A stretch of DNA of 64,000 nt from Mugil cephalus (GCF_022458985.1 NC_061771.1:34042117-34106116), one strand, 5' to 3'. Shown: positions 48,434 to 62,795, counted from the stretch's first letter. Notes: generated by a model from the letters alone, not told the origin. Numbers and translations are program-made.

Positions 48434-48717
48434 ATGAAGAAGAAAGTTAAACAGAGGTTTGTTTACACGCTTTATCATTTCTAAAATTTCTTAAATTAAG
48501 GATTTATCTTGATGAGACCAGAGCTGGAACCTGTTATATTTAAGTAAAGTTGGTCCAGAACCAGATTCTGTTTCAGACTCTAAATAAACTCGAAGACATT
48601 CTTTAAAAATAACATCAATGATGTGAACAGAAACATTTCTTAGCTGGTTCATCTTTAGTCCTCCAGTATCAGTTGTTTCAGCTCTTTACTCAAAATCAAC
48701 ATGACAGATAGATAGAC

Positions 48718-48772
<55 letters not shown>

Positions 48773-51700
48773 TAGATAAGCAATGCACAGCGTCTTATAC
48801 GTAATGTATAAGAAACACCTAAAATAAATAATGAAAAAAACAAAAAAATCTATTTACACAATATTTAGAAGGATAATTAAATGATTGAAGATTTTTTTTT
48901 TTAAATTGCAATGAAATTAAATTAAGTTACAACCAGTTATTTTTTTTAAATATTCAGTCATTTTATTATTCTTGTAAATATTGTGTAAATACATTTTTTT
49001 CGTCTCCTTTAAAATAAACTTAGAATAAAATGGCCTGTAGTTATTTCTGGTCCCTGCACAGAGTTCCTCCGTCTTCAAACTAACTTTAGTTTATTTCTGA
49101 TGCTGTAAACGTTTTATTTGTGCGTTCCCAGTGGAGAAGCACCTGTGGGGGGGCGCTCAGCCGACTACGTGGTGGGTCAGGTGTGTGGAAGTTTGTTCCA
49201 GGAGAAATCTGCATCGTCCTCGTCCTCGTCCGGGTCTCTGTCGGCTTTATTCAGCGTCACGGCCCCGGCAGCACCGCTCCTCTTCCAGCCTCCGCCCCAG
49301 GTAAATCCAGCCTTCAGCTCTTTTTTAATCTGATTTTAAGTCAAAAGCAGCTGGTGCAGAGTTTCATCCTCACTAGTAACGAGCCGTGATCTCACCATAG
49401 TGTCACCACATGACAGCAGATACTAACAGAGAATTCATACCAAGACTAATATATCAACATGTTAGGAATTTAGTTTTCAGAAGCAAAATCTAGTTGAAAT
49501 CTGTTCATCGTTGGAGGCTTTTAAATCCAGAATAACTCCAGAAGATTTTATATATAACTTTTATGATTTGTTTTGCACAGTTTCAATCATAGATGAAATA
49601 AATAATGATAATAATAGAGAAGATATCAGAGTTCCTTTTCTTTTTTCCTGATGCAGCTCAGTGGGCGTGAAACACAACTTTATGAATTAAAACCAAAAAA
49701 ATAAATGGAAACCTCTTTTTTTATTCTGTGTAAAACAAAAAAGAGAAAGCTGATGTTAGAGTTCTTCTTTTCTTTAACGTGACTTTAAATAATAAATAAG
49801 AATAAAAGTCAAAAACAAACTAAACAAAAGACTGTCAGACGCGTATTAACGTCCCCTTTTAAAAGGAATGATGTGGACTGTAAAACTCTTCTTAAACCCA
49901 GGTTTGTTTCTATTTATGGGATAATTCTTCTCACTGCAACGTTTGTGTCTTAGAAAATCTCAAAGTTAAAGCTCCCGCTCATTAATTCAGCTCAAATCAA
50001 CTGGACGATGAAAAGGAAAACGTCACCGTCACCTTTAACTAAAATGTTGTTGTTGTTGTTGTTCAGAGGAAACCTGAGGCTCAGAAGGAAAGTCCACAGG
50101 TCAAAGGTCGACCTGCTGCTGGAGGTGAGGAGAAGAAGAAGAAGAAACCGACCAAGAATAAATCAGCCGCCGACCAGAAGCTGGAGAACAGGTTCAGACG
50201 GGGCCACTTTGATTTTCCTCCACGTGCGTTGGTCTGATTCTATTCAGCCTGGTCTCCTCTGTGTCTGTGTCTGTATCAGGGAGAGCGCTTTGCAGGAGGC
50301 CGACGAGGACGAGCGAGGCCACCAGACGTCCGCCGCGGACAAGAAGAGGAAGAGGAAGGCGTCGGAGCTGGGCCGAGACCACGACACAGAGCACTGGGTG
50401 ATGAAGAGGCAGCGGAGGAAGGCCGGCCGAGAGGAGGAGGCCCAGAAGAGGAGGAGGACCGTGTTCGTGGGCAACCTGCCCTCCAGCTGCACCAAGAAGG
50501 TTTTCATTTAACCGCATCTTCACATCCAGCAGCACCACAGGAAACAGTCAGAGATCCACCAGAGATCCACCAGAGATCCAATAGAGATCCAATAGAGATC
50601 CAATAGAGATCCACCAGAGATCCACCAGAGATCCACCAGAGATCCACCAGAGATCCACCAGAGATCCAATACACATCCACCAGAGATCCAATAGAGATCC
50701 AATAGAGATCCAATAGAGATCCACCAGAGATCCACCAGAGATCCAATAGAGATCCACCAGAGATCCACCAGAGATCCAATAGAGATCCAATAGAGATCCA
50801 ATAGAGATCCAATAGAGATCCACCAGAGATCCACCAGAGATCCACCCGAGATCCACCCGAGATCCAATAGAGATCCACCAGAGATCCACCAGAGATCCAA
50901 TAGAAATCCAATAGAAATCCACCCGAGATCCACCCGAGATCCACCCGAGATCCACCCGAGATCCACCCGAGATCCACCCGAGATCCACCCGAGATCCACC
51001 CGAGATCCACCAGAGATCCACCAGAGATCCAATAGAGATCCAATAGAGATCCAATAGAGATCCACCAGAGATCCACCAGAGATCCACCAGAGATCCACCA
51101 GAGATCCACTAGAGATCCACCAGAGATCTAATAGAGATCCACCAAGGATCCACAAAGGAGATCCACCAGAGATCTAATAGAGATCCACCAGAGATCCAAT
51201 AGAGATCCACCAGAGATCCACAAAGGAGATCCACCAGAGATCCAATAGAAATCCACCAGAGATCTGATAGAGATCTGATAGAGATCTGATAGAGATCTGA
51301 TAGAGATCTGATAGAGATCTGATAGAGATCTGATAGAGATCCGATAGAGATCTAATAGAGATCTAATAGAGATCTAATAGAGATCTAATAGAGATCCACC
51401 AGAGATCTGATAGAGATCCGATAGAGATCCACCAGAGATCCACCAGAGATCCACCAGAGATCCAATAGAGATCCACCAGAGATCCACCAGAGATCCACCA
51501 GAGATCCACCAGAGATCTAATAGAGATCCAATAGAGATCCAAAAGAGATCCACCAGATATCCAATAGAGATCCAATAGAGATCCAATAGAGATCCACCAG
51601 AGATCCAATAGAGATCCACCAGAGATCCACCAGAGATCCACCAGAGATCCAATAGAGATCCAATAGAGATCCAATAAAGATCCACCAGAGATCCAATAGA

Positions 51701-53234
51701 GATCCACCAGAGATCCAATAGAGATCCACCAGAGATCCACCATAGGTCCAATAGAGATCCAATAGAGATCCAATAGAGATCCACCAGAGATCCACCGGAG
51801 ATCCAATAGAGATCCACCAGAGATCCACCAGAGTCAGACGACTCCACTGATCCTTCCAGGAAATAGTCAGATACAAATAGAATAAGAAATAAGATGCGTG
51901 AAAAACAAATATTCACAGTTTAACAGAGATGAAATAATTAGAAATAAATTCTAACGTGAGATTTGTTTAACCTCTGGAATATTGTTCCTCCATAAAAGAG
52001 CTGAACCCTGGTCCTGGTTCCACGAGGTCCTGAGATAGACCTGGTCCACAGAGAACCAGACTCTCTGTCTCTTGTCTCTTGTCTCGTCCTGAAGACGTTT
52101 AATGAGTCAAAGTGTGGACAGATGTTAGAGAGCAGAGACTCATTCACCCATTCAGACCAGGATGAACCCATGTGTTCGTCTGCTTTAAACAGTGAAGTTT
52201 TAAAATATATAAGATATTATTAATTCAGAATGTGTAAAGTGTCTAAAGCGCCAGAAAACTGTTGATTCACTGAGCTTTTATTGAGGATGTTGATTTAAAT
52301 TTGTGTCTGCATTAACTCAACTTTATTTAAACAACAGCTGAGACAAAGCAGTGAACATTGATAAAATAAGACATAACAATATAAATATATATAAATATAG
52401 GACGTATTTCCTCTGTTCTCCTCAGACCCTTCGCAGCCTCTTCAGGGACAAAGGATCCATCGAATCGATCCGGTTTCGCTCGGTGGTGAGAAAACAAACT
52501 ACAGCTGCAGCTCTCGGCCTCCGACGGCTTTTAATTTTCTTTAATTCGCTCTGTTTCATCTCCTCAGGTCAGAGAAGATTCCTCGGTGTCTCGCAAAGTC
52601 GCAGCTATAAAGTGCGTCCGCTCACAAATGATTTTACTTCACAGTAAATGAATAAAGTGATTTTGAGGCGTCGACAGAGACTTAAACGTTTTTTATTTCA
52701 TTTTAATTCCTCTCTGTTACATCGAAGCCTCTGATTAAAAACATTTTGTTTTGACTTCACAGACGTACAGTTCATCCCAAGAGGCAAAGCTTGAACGCGT
52801 ACGTGGTTTTTAAAGAGGAGGAGGGAGTGGACAGAGCCCTGGAGAGGTAGGACGAGGACGAGGACGAGGACGGGGACGGGGACGATGTGGTTCTTTTCAT
52901 TCGTGTTTTATTTTCTTGTTCTTCTTCAGTTCATTTGACCTTCTTTTCTTCGGTTGGTCGCGACAGGAACGGGATGGAGATCGAGAAGGACTTTCACATC
53001 CGCGTGGACAGAGTGACCGACGGCTCATCTGTGAGTTTCTCCACATTTAATAAACACATGAATGAAGCTGTTAAACCAGTCGTCTGCCTGTTTCTGATGA
53101 GGAATCCTCTGCTTTTCCAGCACGATCACAAGCGCTCAGTGTTCGTGGGGAATCTGTCGTTTGGTGAGTTTCTACAGACGCTCCATCAATAATTAGATCA
53201 AAACAGACGAGAGGCTGTAAGAAGGTTTGAAGCT

Positions 53235-53271
<37 letters not shown>

Positions 53272-55383
53272 TGTGTGTGTGTGTGTCTGCAGAGATCAAC
53301 GAACACGTCTTCAGGGATCACTTCCAGGAGTGTGGGAAGGTGGAGGCGGTTCGACTGATCCGGGACAAGAACTCTGGGCTGGGGAAAGGATTCGGCTACG
53401 TCCTGTTTGAGGTATGCGGACAACAAGGGGTCACCAGGGGTCGTTACCAGGGGTTACCAGGGTTCACCAGGGTTCACCAGGGGTCACCAGGGGTCGTCAC
53501 CAGGGGTCGTTACCAGGGGTTACCAGGGGTCGTTACCAGAGGTTACCAGGGGTCGTTACCAGGGGTTACCAGGGGTCGTTACCATGTGTCACCAGGGGTC
53601 GTCACCAGGGGTCGTCACCAGGGGTCGTCACCAGGGGTTACCAGGGGTCATTACCAGGGGTCACCAGGGGTCATTACCAGGGGTCACCAGGGGTTACCAG
53701 GGGTTGTTACCAGGGGTTACCAGGGGTTACCAGGGGTCGTTACCAGGGGTCATTACCAGGGGTCACCAGGGGTCACCAGGGGTCGTTACCAGGGGTTACC
53801 AGGGGTCGTTACCAGGGGTTACCAGGGGTCGTTACCAGGGGTCGTTACCAGGGGTCGTTACCAGGGGTCGTTACCAGGGGTCACCAGGGGTCGTTACCAG
53901 GGGTCACCAGGGGTCGTTACCAGGGGTCGTTACCAGGGGTCACCAGGGGTCGTTACCAAGGGTTACCAGGGGTCGTTACCAGGGGTCATTACCAGGGGTC
54001 ACCAGGGGTCGTTACCAGGGGTTACCAGGGGTCGTTACCAAGGGTTACCAGGGGTCGTTACCAGGGGTCGTTACCAGGGGTCACCAGGGGTCGTTACCAG
54101 GGGTCACCAGGGGTCGTTACCAGGGGTCGTTACCAGGGGTCACCAGGGGTCGTTACCAAGGGTCGTTACCAGGGGTCGTTACCAGGGGTCGTTATCCAGG
54201 GTCACCACTGGGGCTAAAGAGACTGAAACCAAAAAAACTGTTAAAAAAAGTTTTTAAAAGTGCCTGTTATTTATGAATTAAAAGAAAATTGAAACCTTTC
54301 TTTTATTCTCTAGTCTAAACCAAAAATGAGAAAGTTGATATTAGAGTTAATTTTCTTTCTTTTCTTTAACGTGAATTCAAATAATAATAATAATATTAAT
54401 AATAATAATAATGATAAGACCTGAATGCATGAATGAGAGGTTTATTGCTAATATGTAAATAAGGCAATACCATTTAAAGAACATTTAAATAAGACTATTA
54501 TTAACACAGTTATAGCAAATAATAAGGAACATGCAAAATACATATTCAAACCATTTGTAGTTTAATTTACAAACTCTTAGATTTAAAAGAGAAACACACA
54601 CGTCTAAACAGAAAGGAAAAATAAAATGAATAAATAAATAATGAAATCAAACATAATTTCCAAAAGAAATGCTGTGAGCTGCAGAAACTAATCGAACCAA
54701 CGTGAATCATCTTCAATTCAGATTTGTTTTCAACTTAGAAGATAATTCTTGTGTTAGAGCATTCGATTCACTGTCAGTGTTTTGCTCCTAAATGATCTTA
54801 AATGATCTTAATTCCAACTCATTGTTTCGATTTTCTTCCTGTTTCTTAGTTGAGTTGATGCTTAAAATAAAAACCAGGAGACTCGTGAAGGTTTCAGACG
54901 AACAGACGAGTGAAACGACTGTCGAGTATTTTCATTCTTCTGAAAATGATCAGATTTAATTCACTGACTTAGTGATTTAGTTACTGACTTATTATAAGAC
55001 AATATGTTTTTATTTTCCTCTTTTCTAATTTAACCATCATGAACCCCCTGCAGAGCGCTGACTCGGTGCAGCTGGCCCTGGAGCTGGACGGCTCTAAGCT
55101 GGAGGGCCGCTCGGTCCGGGTGAAGAGGTCGGTGAAGAAGGAGACGGAGAAGAAGAAAAGTAACGGTAAAGGACCAACGGGGAGGACGGGAAGGAGCCCG
55201 GCTAAGGGGGGTCCGGGCCGGGAGAGGGGGGCCGGCCCGGGGGGGTTCAAATCCCAGAAGAAGTTCACAGGAAGCTCCGGCTCGTTCCGAGGAGAGATGG
55301 TCGATCCAAACACAAAGGATAAAAAGAAAGGACTGAAGAAGAAGAAGAAGAAACCGAAGCCGAGTAAATCCATTCACATCTGA
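48434..55383 (+). CDS. rbm34: RNA-binding protein 34, two-RRM protein, 11 coding exons
   Basis: Family members are nucleolar RNA-binding proteins related to yeast Nop12, likely acting in large-subunit ribosome assembly. Exons: 48434-48456, 49132-49300, 50067-50191, 50280-50499, 52426-52485, 52568-52611, 52763-52846, 52967-53030, 53121-53163, 53293-53411, 55054-55383. All are GT-AG, totalling 1281 bp or 426 residues (human about 430). The N-terminus has the conserved SADYVVGQVCGSLFQ, then a Lys-rich stretch. RRM1 runs from about 166 (RRRTVFVGNLPSSCTKK) to about 260, with the family's insertion before NAYVVFKEEEG. RRM2 starts about 269 (RSVFVGNLSF) with RNP1 GKGFGYVLF. The C-terminus is very basic and ends KPSKSIHI. 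The start has A at -3 (GGAACCATGA). Confidence 0.96.
48457..49131 (+). other. rbm34 intron 1
   Basis: AT-rich apart from a GATA/GACA microsatellite at 48705-48779. Several T-runs occur near 48890-49000. No gene is seen. Confidence 0.5.
48705..48779. repeat. (GATA)n/(GACA)n compound microsatellite
   Basis: AGATAGATAGACAGATAGAT units lead to a block of GACAGACAGACA and back to GATA, in rbm34 intron 1. Confidence 0.95.
49301..50066 (+). other. rbm34 intron 2
   Basis: No gene or clear element. The acceptor region has a (GTT)n run just before CAG at 50046-50064, so the polypyrimidine tract is replaced by GTT repeats. Confidence 0.4.
50549..51833. repeat. 11-bp minisatellite in rbm34 intron 4
   Basis: About 1285 bp, roughly 117 units of an 11-bp motif. 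Two main variants, AGATCCACCAG and AGATCCAATAG, are interspersed. A third (CCACCCG) forms an uninterrupted block near 50913-51010 and a fourth (AGATCTGATAG) near 51255-51340, followed by AGATCTAATAG units. Because 11 is not a multiple of three and the CTGGTGGATCT strand has no stop in any phase, all three minus-strand frames stay open for up to 211 codons. These are not genes. The plus strand is closed by the TAG in the AATAG variant. Confidence 0.97.
51840..52425 (+). other. rbm34 intron 4, 3' part
   Basis: Unique-looking sequence without a gene between the 11-bp array and exon 5. AT-rich near the acceptor (ATATAAATATATATAAATAT). Confidence 0.4.
53240..53286. repeat. (GT)n microsatellite in rbm34 intron 9
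   Basis: A GT run lies immediately upstream of the exon 10 acceptor (GTCTGCAG at 53285-53292), so the acceptor's pyrimidine tract is made of GT repeats. Confidence 0.9.
53425..54205 (+). repeat. 10/13-bp minisatellite in rbm34 intron 10
   Basis: About 780 bp of head-to-tail units that share GGGGT and ACCA. They are 10 bp (GGGGTTACCA, GGGGTCACCA) or 13 bp (GGGGTCGTTACCA, GGGGTCATTACCA, GGGGTCGTCACCA) and differ by a 3-bp insertion. The array starts about 15 bp after the exon 10 donor GAG|GTATGC. All three plus-strand frames are open, and the frame of exon 10 continues to a stop at 54255-54257. Confidence 0.97.
54210..55053 (+). other. rbm34 intron 10, 3' part
   Basis: AT-rich sequence with an (AAT)n run at 54380-54413. 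No gene. The acceptor is CCCCCTGCAG at 55044-55053. Confidence 0.45.
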
Positions 55384-55790
55384 GGACGGGAGGACGGGGG
55401 GACAGTGGGACAGGAGGACGGGAGGACGGGGGGACGGGGGGACGGTGGGACAGGAGGTCGTGAGGACGGGACTCTGAAACCAGAAGTTTAGTCCCCGGAC
55501 GTTAACACGTTGTCTTATTGTCGAGTTGTGTTCAGGTTGATCTTGTCGTTTGTTAAAACACAGATTCACCTTCAGAATCTGCAGAATGACTCGGTGGACG
55601 ACGTGACTCTGAGTCTGTGGTTTAAAGGTTAAAGGGCGTCTCAACAGGTTCAAAGGGTGGTTTTAGATTTCATTCTTTCATTGTGTTGACATTAGACGAA
55701 CTGGACATTGGCTTTAACGCAGTAATTACACAATAATTCCTTCTTGAAATGAATCACCTCTAAATAAAGACCCAGATAAATCCCGACGTG
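55384..55790 (+). other. rbm34 3' UTR with G-rich repeat and poly(A) signal
   Basis: Directly after the TGA, 55384-55470 is a GGGAGGACGGGGGGAC-type tandem repeat with many runs of three to six G on the sense strand. AATAAA at 55763-55768 is the likely poly(A) signal, giving a 3' UTR of roughly 400 bp. Confidence 0.65.
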
Positions 55791-55849
55791 TCTTTATTCC
55801 GTTCACCAAACAGTCTCTTTTCACCTGTCGAGTCCCTGGAACCGTCATG

Positions 55850-55935
55850 AGTTTAAGGCCAAAGCTGGTAGAGCTCCCCCTGGTGGCTGGAGGCTTCACC
55901 CCCTCCATGTTAGTGGGCGGGGCTTCGGTAGTTAA
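55850..55935 (-). repeat. MITE-core copy, reverse orientation
   Basis: AAGCTGGTAGAGCTCCCCCT, GGTGGCTGGAGGCTTCA and GTTAGTGGGCGGGGCTT are the reverse complement of the 10975-11100 element in the same order. Confidence 0.65.
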
Positions 55936-56099
55936 TATAATGTTGATTATTTTGTATAAGTTTAGTTTTGGTTTGTTATTCGACGCTATAGACACAGGGT
56001 GTGACATCATGGCCAGTTGCCATGCCAACCGCGACGCCTAGAGGTGAGAGATGTAAAAACTTTCCTTAGTGGCAGGTTCAGCGTATAATCCAACGTGTC

Positions 56100-56580
56100 C
56101 GTGTAGCTGGAGGTAGAGCAGAGCGTAAGATTAATGGATTAATTCAAGTACTTTTACACTTTATTTGACTGGATCAGATGAACCTGGACGAACGTAATTA
56201 CACACGGATCATTTTTATTAAAGGCTCACTTTTCTACCTCATTCAGCTTTTTGCTGCAGATTCATTCGCCTGCTGCTGGTTTTACATTCACATGTTTTTA
56301 ATAAGTGCATGGCCATTGAAGAACATTATCATTCCAGCCTCTTCTACTTTGGACGTAGTCAAAGGAACTGAATGTTGTTGGAGCTCATTCATGGTCTTAG
56401 TCTCTTTTTAAAGACGAGACTCTGAAGTTTCTATCAGAAAAGTCAGAATTTCTCCGAGTGGTTTTATTGTTCTGGAGGAATCAAAGCTGGAACACGGTTA
56501 AACAACAACGTACCCAGAGGAATGATGGCGGGTTTCCTCAGTATCACATTCTTAAAATCAAACTCAGGGGACGGCGTGAT
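56100..56580. other. rbm34-tomm20 intergenic, with dispersed repeat
   Basis: 56345-56500 (GTAGTCAAAGGAACTGAATG, TTGTTGGAGCTCATTCATGG, GACTCTGAAGTTTCTATCAG) parallels 8935-9055 in nid1 intron 1 (AAGTAACTGAACCCTG, GTTGGAGCTCAGTCATGATC, GACTCTGACGTTTCTATCAC). The remainder shows no gene. The two flanking genes are convergent here. Confidence 0.55.
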
Positions 56581-56584
56581 GGGT

Positions 56585-56949
56585 TCACTTTTATTTATTT
56601 ATCTCAAGAGGGTTCATCCTCTTTAAAATGAACAAAAAATAATCGAGAATCACTTTTCAATAAAAGTGTTTTCCAAGTCTAGACTGATAAGAAAACAATA
56701 AATACTCCATGAAGCGTTTCTACTGATATGAAGACGTGGAGAGTGTGTAAACCCAGAATCTGATGCAGCTTCAACCAACAAGACGCTTCGGATTCCAACA
56801 CGTGAAGAACGGGTAACACAAGTTAAAAAAGACAACAAACAGACAAACTGATGCAAAATTAACCCAGGAATTAAAGAGGAGAATAAATTTAGGACGCCTT
56901 GGTGGAGGAGGAGGAGGAGGAGGAGGTTTGCTTCGTCTTCACCTCGTCT
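56585..56949 (-). other. tomm20 3' UTR
   Basis: On the minus strand an AATAAA signal lies at about 56589-56600 (plus: CTTTTATTTATTT), about 355 bp after the stop at 56950-56952. A GGA run at 56904-56924 on the plus strand is a CCT run in the mRNA. Confidence 0.55.
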
Positions 56950-60165
<3,216 letters not shown>

Positions 60166-60192
60166 ATAATAATAATAATAATAATAATTAAA
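60166..60192. repeat. (AAT)n microsatellite
   Basis: About nine AAT units upstream of the tomm20 promoter. Confidence 0.9.
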
Positions 60193-60370
60193 AGCGTTTT
60201 CTCAGTTATTACAGCTGCAAATGAACAAACCGCAATTAGTTCAAGAAAGGGTTCATCGCTCGAAACTTCATGAGACGAATTTGTGTGTAACAGTGTAGTG
60301 ATAATTGGCAAATTTTATATACATAAATGATTTTTTCTGGAATATGCTACAAAAATTATTGTTTTAAAAA

Positions 60371-60373
<3 letters not shown>

Positions 60374-60410
<37 letters not shown>
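60374..60410. repeat. (AT)n microsatellite
   Basis: An alternating AT run of about 36 bp in the intergenic region upstream of tomm20. Confidence 0.95.
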
Positions 60411-60412
<2 letters not shown>

Positions 60413-60949
60413 TGAATTCGAGAATATCAATGCCTTAAATCTAACCCTTTTAAGTTATACATTTAAAATTGATTCATTTATTTGTTTTAGATTTATTTAT
60501 TCTCTCTAATTTGTTCTGGATGTTTGAAATTGTTTCGATTGACATGAGGCTGATGCCTGTTTGGTATTGAACGAGCATTAAAAAAATAAATAAATAAAAG
60601 CTTCGCGTGCGCACAGGAAACCCCCTACTGGCCAGGTGTACAATCACAGTCAGCTGTATCTTAACCACATGTTTGTTTTGTGTCTCTTGTGACTCTTCGG
60701 AATGACTATGGATTACAAAACATGCATGACCAAATAATCTCTCTACATAAATTATCACATATGTGTGTAATAAAATAAGATTGAATGTATTCTGTGTGAG
60801 TATAAATAAATAAAGTTTCCCAAAATTGTATTATCACTTGATATGGCAGGTTGTGCGATAAAGGTTTTCTGTCACTTTAGGAAATGGCATGGACTTAGGG
60901 AGGCAGAGGACAGGGAATATGCTTGTGTAACTTGGACAATGATGTACAG

Positions 60950-61180
60950 AACAGCATGTTATTCATTTTTGTTCAGAAATAACAGTTTCTCTCAGGCCTT
61001 TGAAAACATTCTTTGGTACAGAAGATGCTGATGTGCATAAAAGTGCTAGAGCAAGATTATATAAATTACAGTATAGTAATCTTTGGCCCTCCCAGTATTC
61101 CAGAGGGGTTTCCAGTCTGCTTATATTTGGCTCTGAAAGGTAGCGCTGGACGTCCACGGTGGCATCTGCTGTTACATTTT
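60950..61180 (-). mobile_element. hAT transposase C-terminal (dimerisation) fragment
   Basis: Minus-strand translation gives ATVDVQRYLSEPNISRLETP, LEYW, LYNLALALLCTSASSVP, then VFKGLRETVISEQK. This matches the C-terminal hAT dimerisation domain (VQRYLSEP, LEYWK, ALKYLCIPASSVPCERVFS). The Cys of the SVPCE motif is replaced and the sequence ends soon after, so it is decayed. Confidence 0.8.
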
Positions 61181-61394
61181 GAGTCTTCCATGTCTAAACG
61201 ATGCTGATGGTTTGTTACCTAAGAGGAAACCACAGTTCATGTTAGTAAGTGATCTAATATTAATCATTCACCTGAAAATGTAAAATAATAGTGACATATA
61301 TTTACTTTGTATATTGTATATTATTGTTTTGATGTTGAGACTTTGATATAGTGAGATCTTGAATGCTGCCATTTGGTGGCGCTATTGATACGAT

Positions 61395-61765
61395 AACACA
61401 CACAATATACCACAGACAAACATTTCAGCAAACATTTCAGACAGGTGGATACCTCACACGTATCTCCAGTTACACAAATTCCATTATAATTCAAACATTA
61501 TTTAAACTACATTATCAATTCCGTTTATATTAAAAATAAATTAGACTCATTAGCGCCTTTTTATGAGCCCCCTGTTTTCTCCTTAAACTACTCCTGGTTG
61601 AATGACCTGAACTCTGGAAGTCCTGAATTTCACATCAGCCAGGAAGTCATCTCCATTCATTATGCTTTGAATCAATGAAATGTGAATTAGTAACCGGTAT
61701 GTTACATTACATATGTTAGCCATGCTAGTGACACTTGTGCAGTCCCTGACTCCTCTGCATCTGTA
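61395..61765. repeat. Dispersed repeat, copy 2 (partner at 36675-37060)
   Basis: Aligned blocks are CAATATACCACAGACAAACA, TTTAAACTACATTATCAATT, CTCCTTAAACTACTCCTGGT and ATGAAATGTGAATTAGTAAC. This copy has an additional stretch near 61450-61490 compared with the partner. Confidence 0.75.
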
Positions 61766-61974
61766 CACTAGAAAAATGTGGGAAAGTAGTTGCATCACAT
61801 ATTCTATACAGTATTTAATTAGAGGAACTTCCTGGACAAATGATGGACAATGTATGATGGGATCCTGAAAAACAGTACAGCAACACAGAATATTTCTTAA
61901 TACAATCATTATTGATGCTAGTACCATTTGTAAAACTAAATAAATAAATAACAGCATGACTGATGGCTGGGCCA

Positions 61975-62087
61975 GAGTGAAATTTGACTTGGTATCGATA
62001 TTTTGATGTGAAAATCGATGCTAAAAGACACGTGTCTAGGTCGGAAGTATCGATATTTCTTTGATCGATACTCACATCCCTAGTTCC
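61975..62087. mobile_element. hAT-like terminal sequence with repeated ATCGATA motifs
   Basis: GGTATCGATATTTTGATGTG, AAAATCGATGC, GAAGTATCGATATTTCTTTG and ATCGATACTCACATCCCTAG form a TATCGAT-rich end. On the minus strand it starts TAGGGATGTGAGTATCGA, similar to the CAGGGATG starts of fish hAT elements. It may be the outer end of the element whose transposase end lies at 60950-61180. Confidence 0.5.
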
Positions 62088-62725
62088 CTGGTTTCAGTTT
62101 AGTTTCACTTCCACCAGGATCGTGTCGCAGGTATTTTTCTCTCCGTGTCAACCTCCGTCTGAAGGTAATGAAGCCGTTTTGAATGTTTTCTTGGTGAACA
62201 TCAGCTGTCAGCAGCTCAGCTCCAACAGAAGCAGCAGAAATCTGCTGAACTTGACGTTAAACTGAGTCAAAGCTGAAAGGTTAGAGTCTGCATGAGGACT
62301 AGTATGAAACTGATCCGCCATTTTCTAGAGATCACCTGTGATCACCTGTCTGTTTGAGGCCTTGGTTCATAGAAATGATTTTAGCGGATTTTCTTTTCTT
62401 TTCAAACTGTCTCTGGAAGTAACTAATGGGTAAAACTGAGCTTTGAGTCGCCATTGCGCGTCACTTTAATCCCTTCATTACATGACTACATTAAGATCCA
62501 TTAAAGGAGTGAAAGTGGAAACTTTAACCCTTCTCAGCTAAGTTTTAAGGAAATTCTTCTGGAGACAAAACAACATTTTCCAGGTTCCTCGTAAATTGAT
62601 TCCTGTTGATTTAAAAGAGAGAAGTCATTATTAGTGACATCTGTTAAATGTTAGTTTGAATTGAATCAAAGGTCATTCTTCGCCATGTCTACATGTATGG
62701 CAAACGGTTTTAAACAAAACACTGT
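62088..62725. other. Intergenic, no gene recognised
   Basis: No coding sequence or recognisable repeat. GATCACCTGT occurs twice in tandem at 62330-62352. Confidence 0.35.
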
Positions 62726-62795
62726 TATAATATAATATAATATAATATAATATAATATAATATAATATAATATAATATAATATAATATAATATAA
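62725..62795. repeat. (TATAA)n microsatellite
   Basis: About fourteen perfect TATAA units. Confidence 0.95.

Noticed and set aside
50504-51155. Three overlapping minus-strand ORFs of about 180-210 codons
   Set aside because: They are translations of the 11-bp minisatellite in all frames, lie inside an rbm34 intron, and have only repeat composition.
53407-54276. Long plus-strand ORFs of 267-289 codons as separate genes
   Set aside because: They are other-frame readings of the intron 10 minisatellite. Only the frame continuous with exon 10 is worth a note, and it is listed as a finding.
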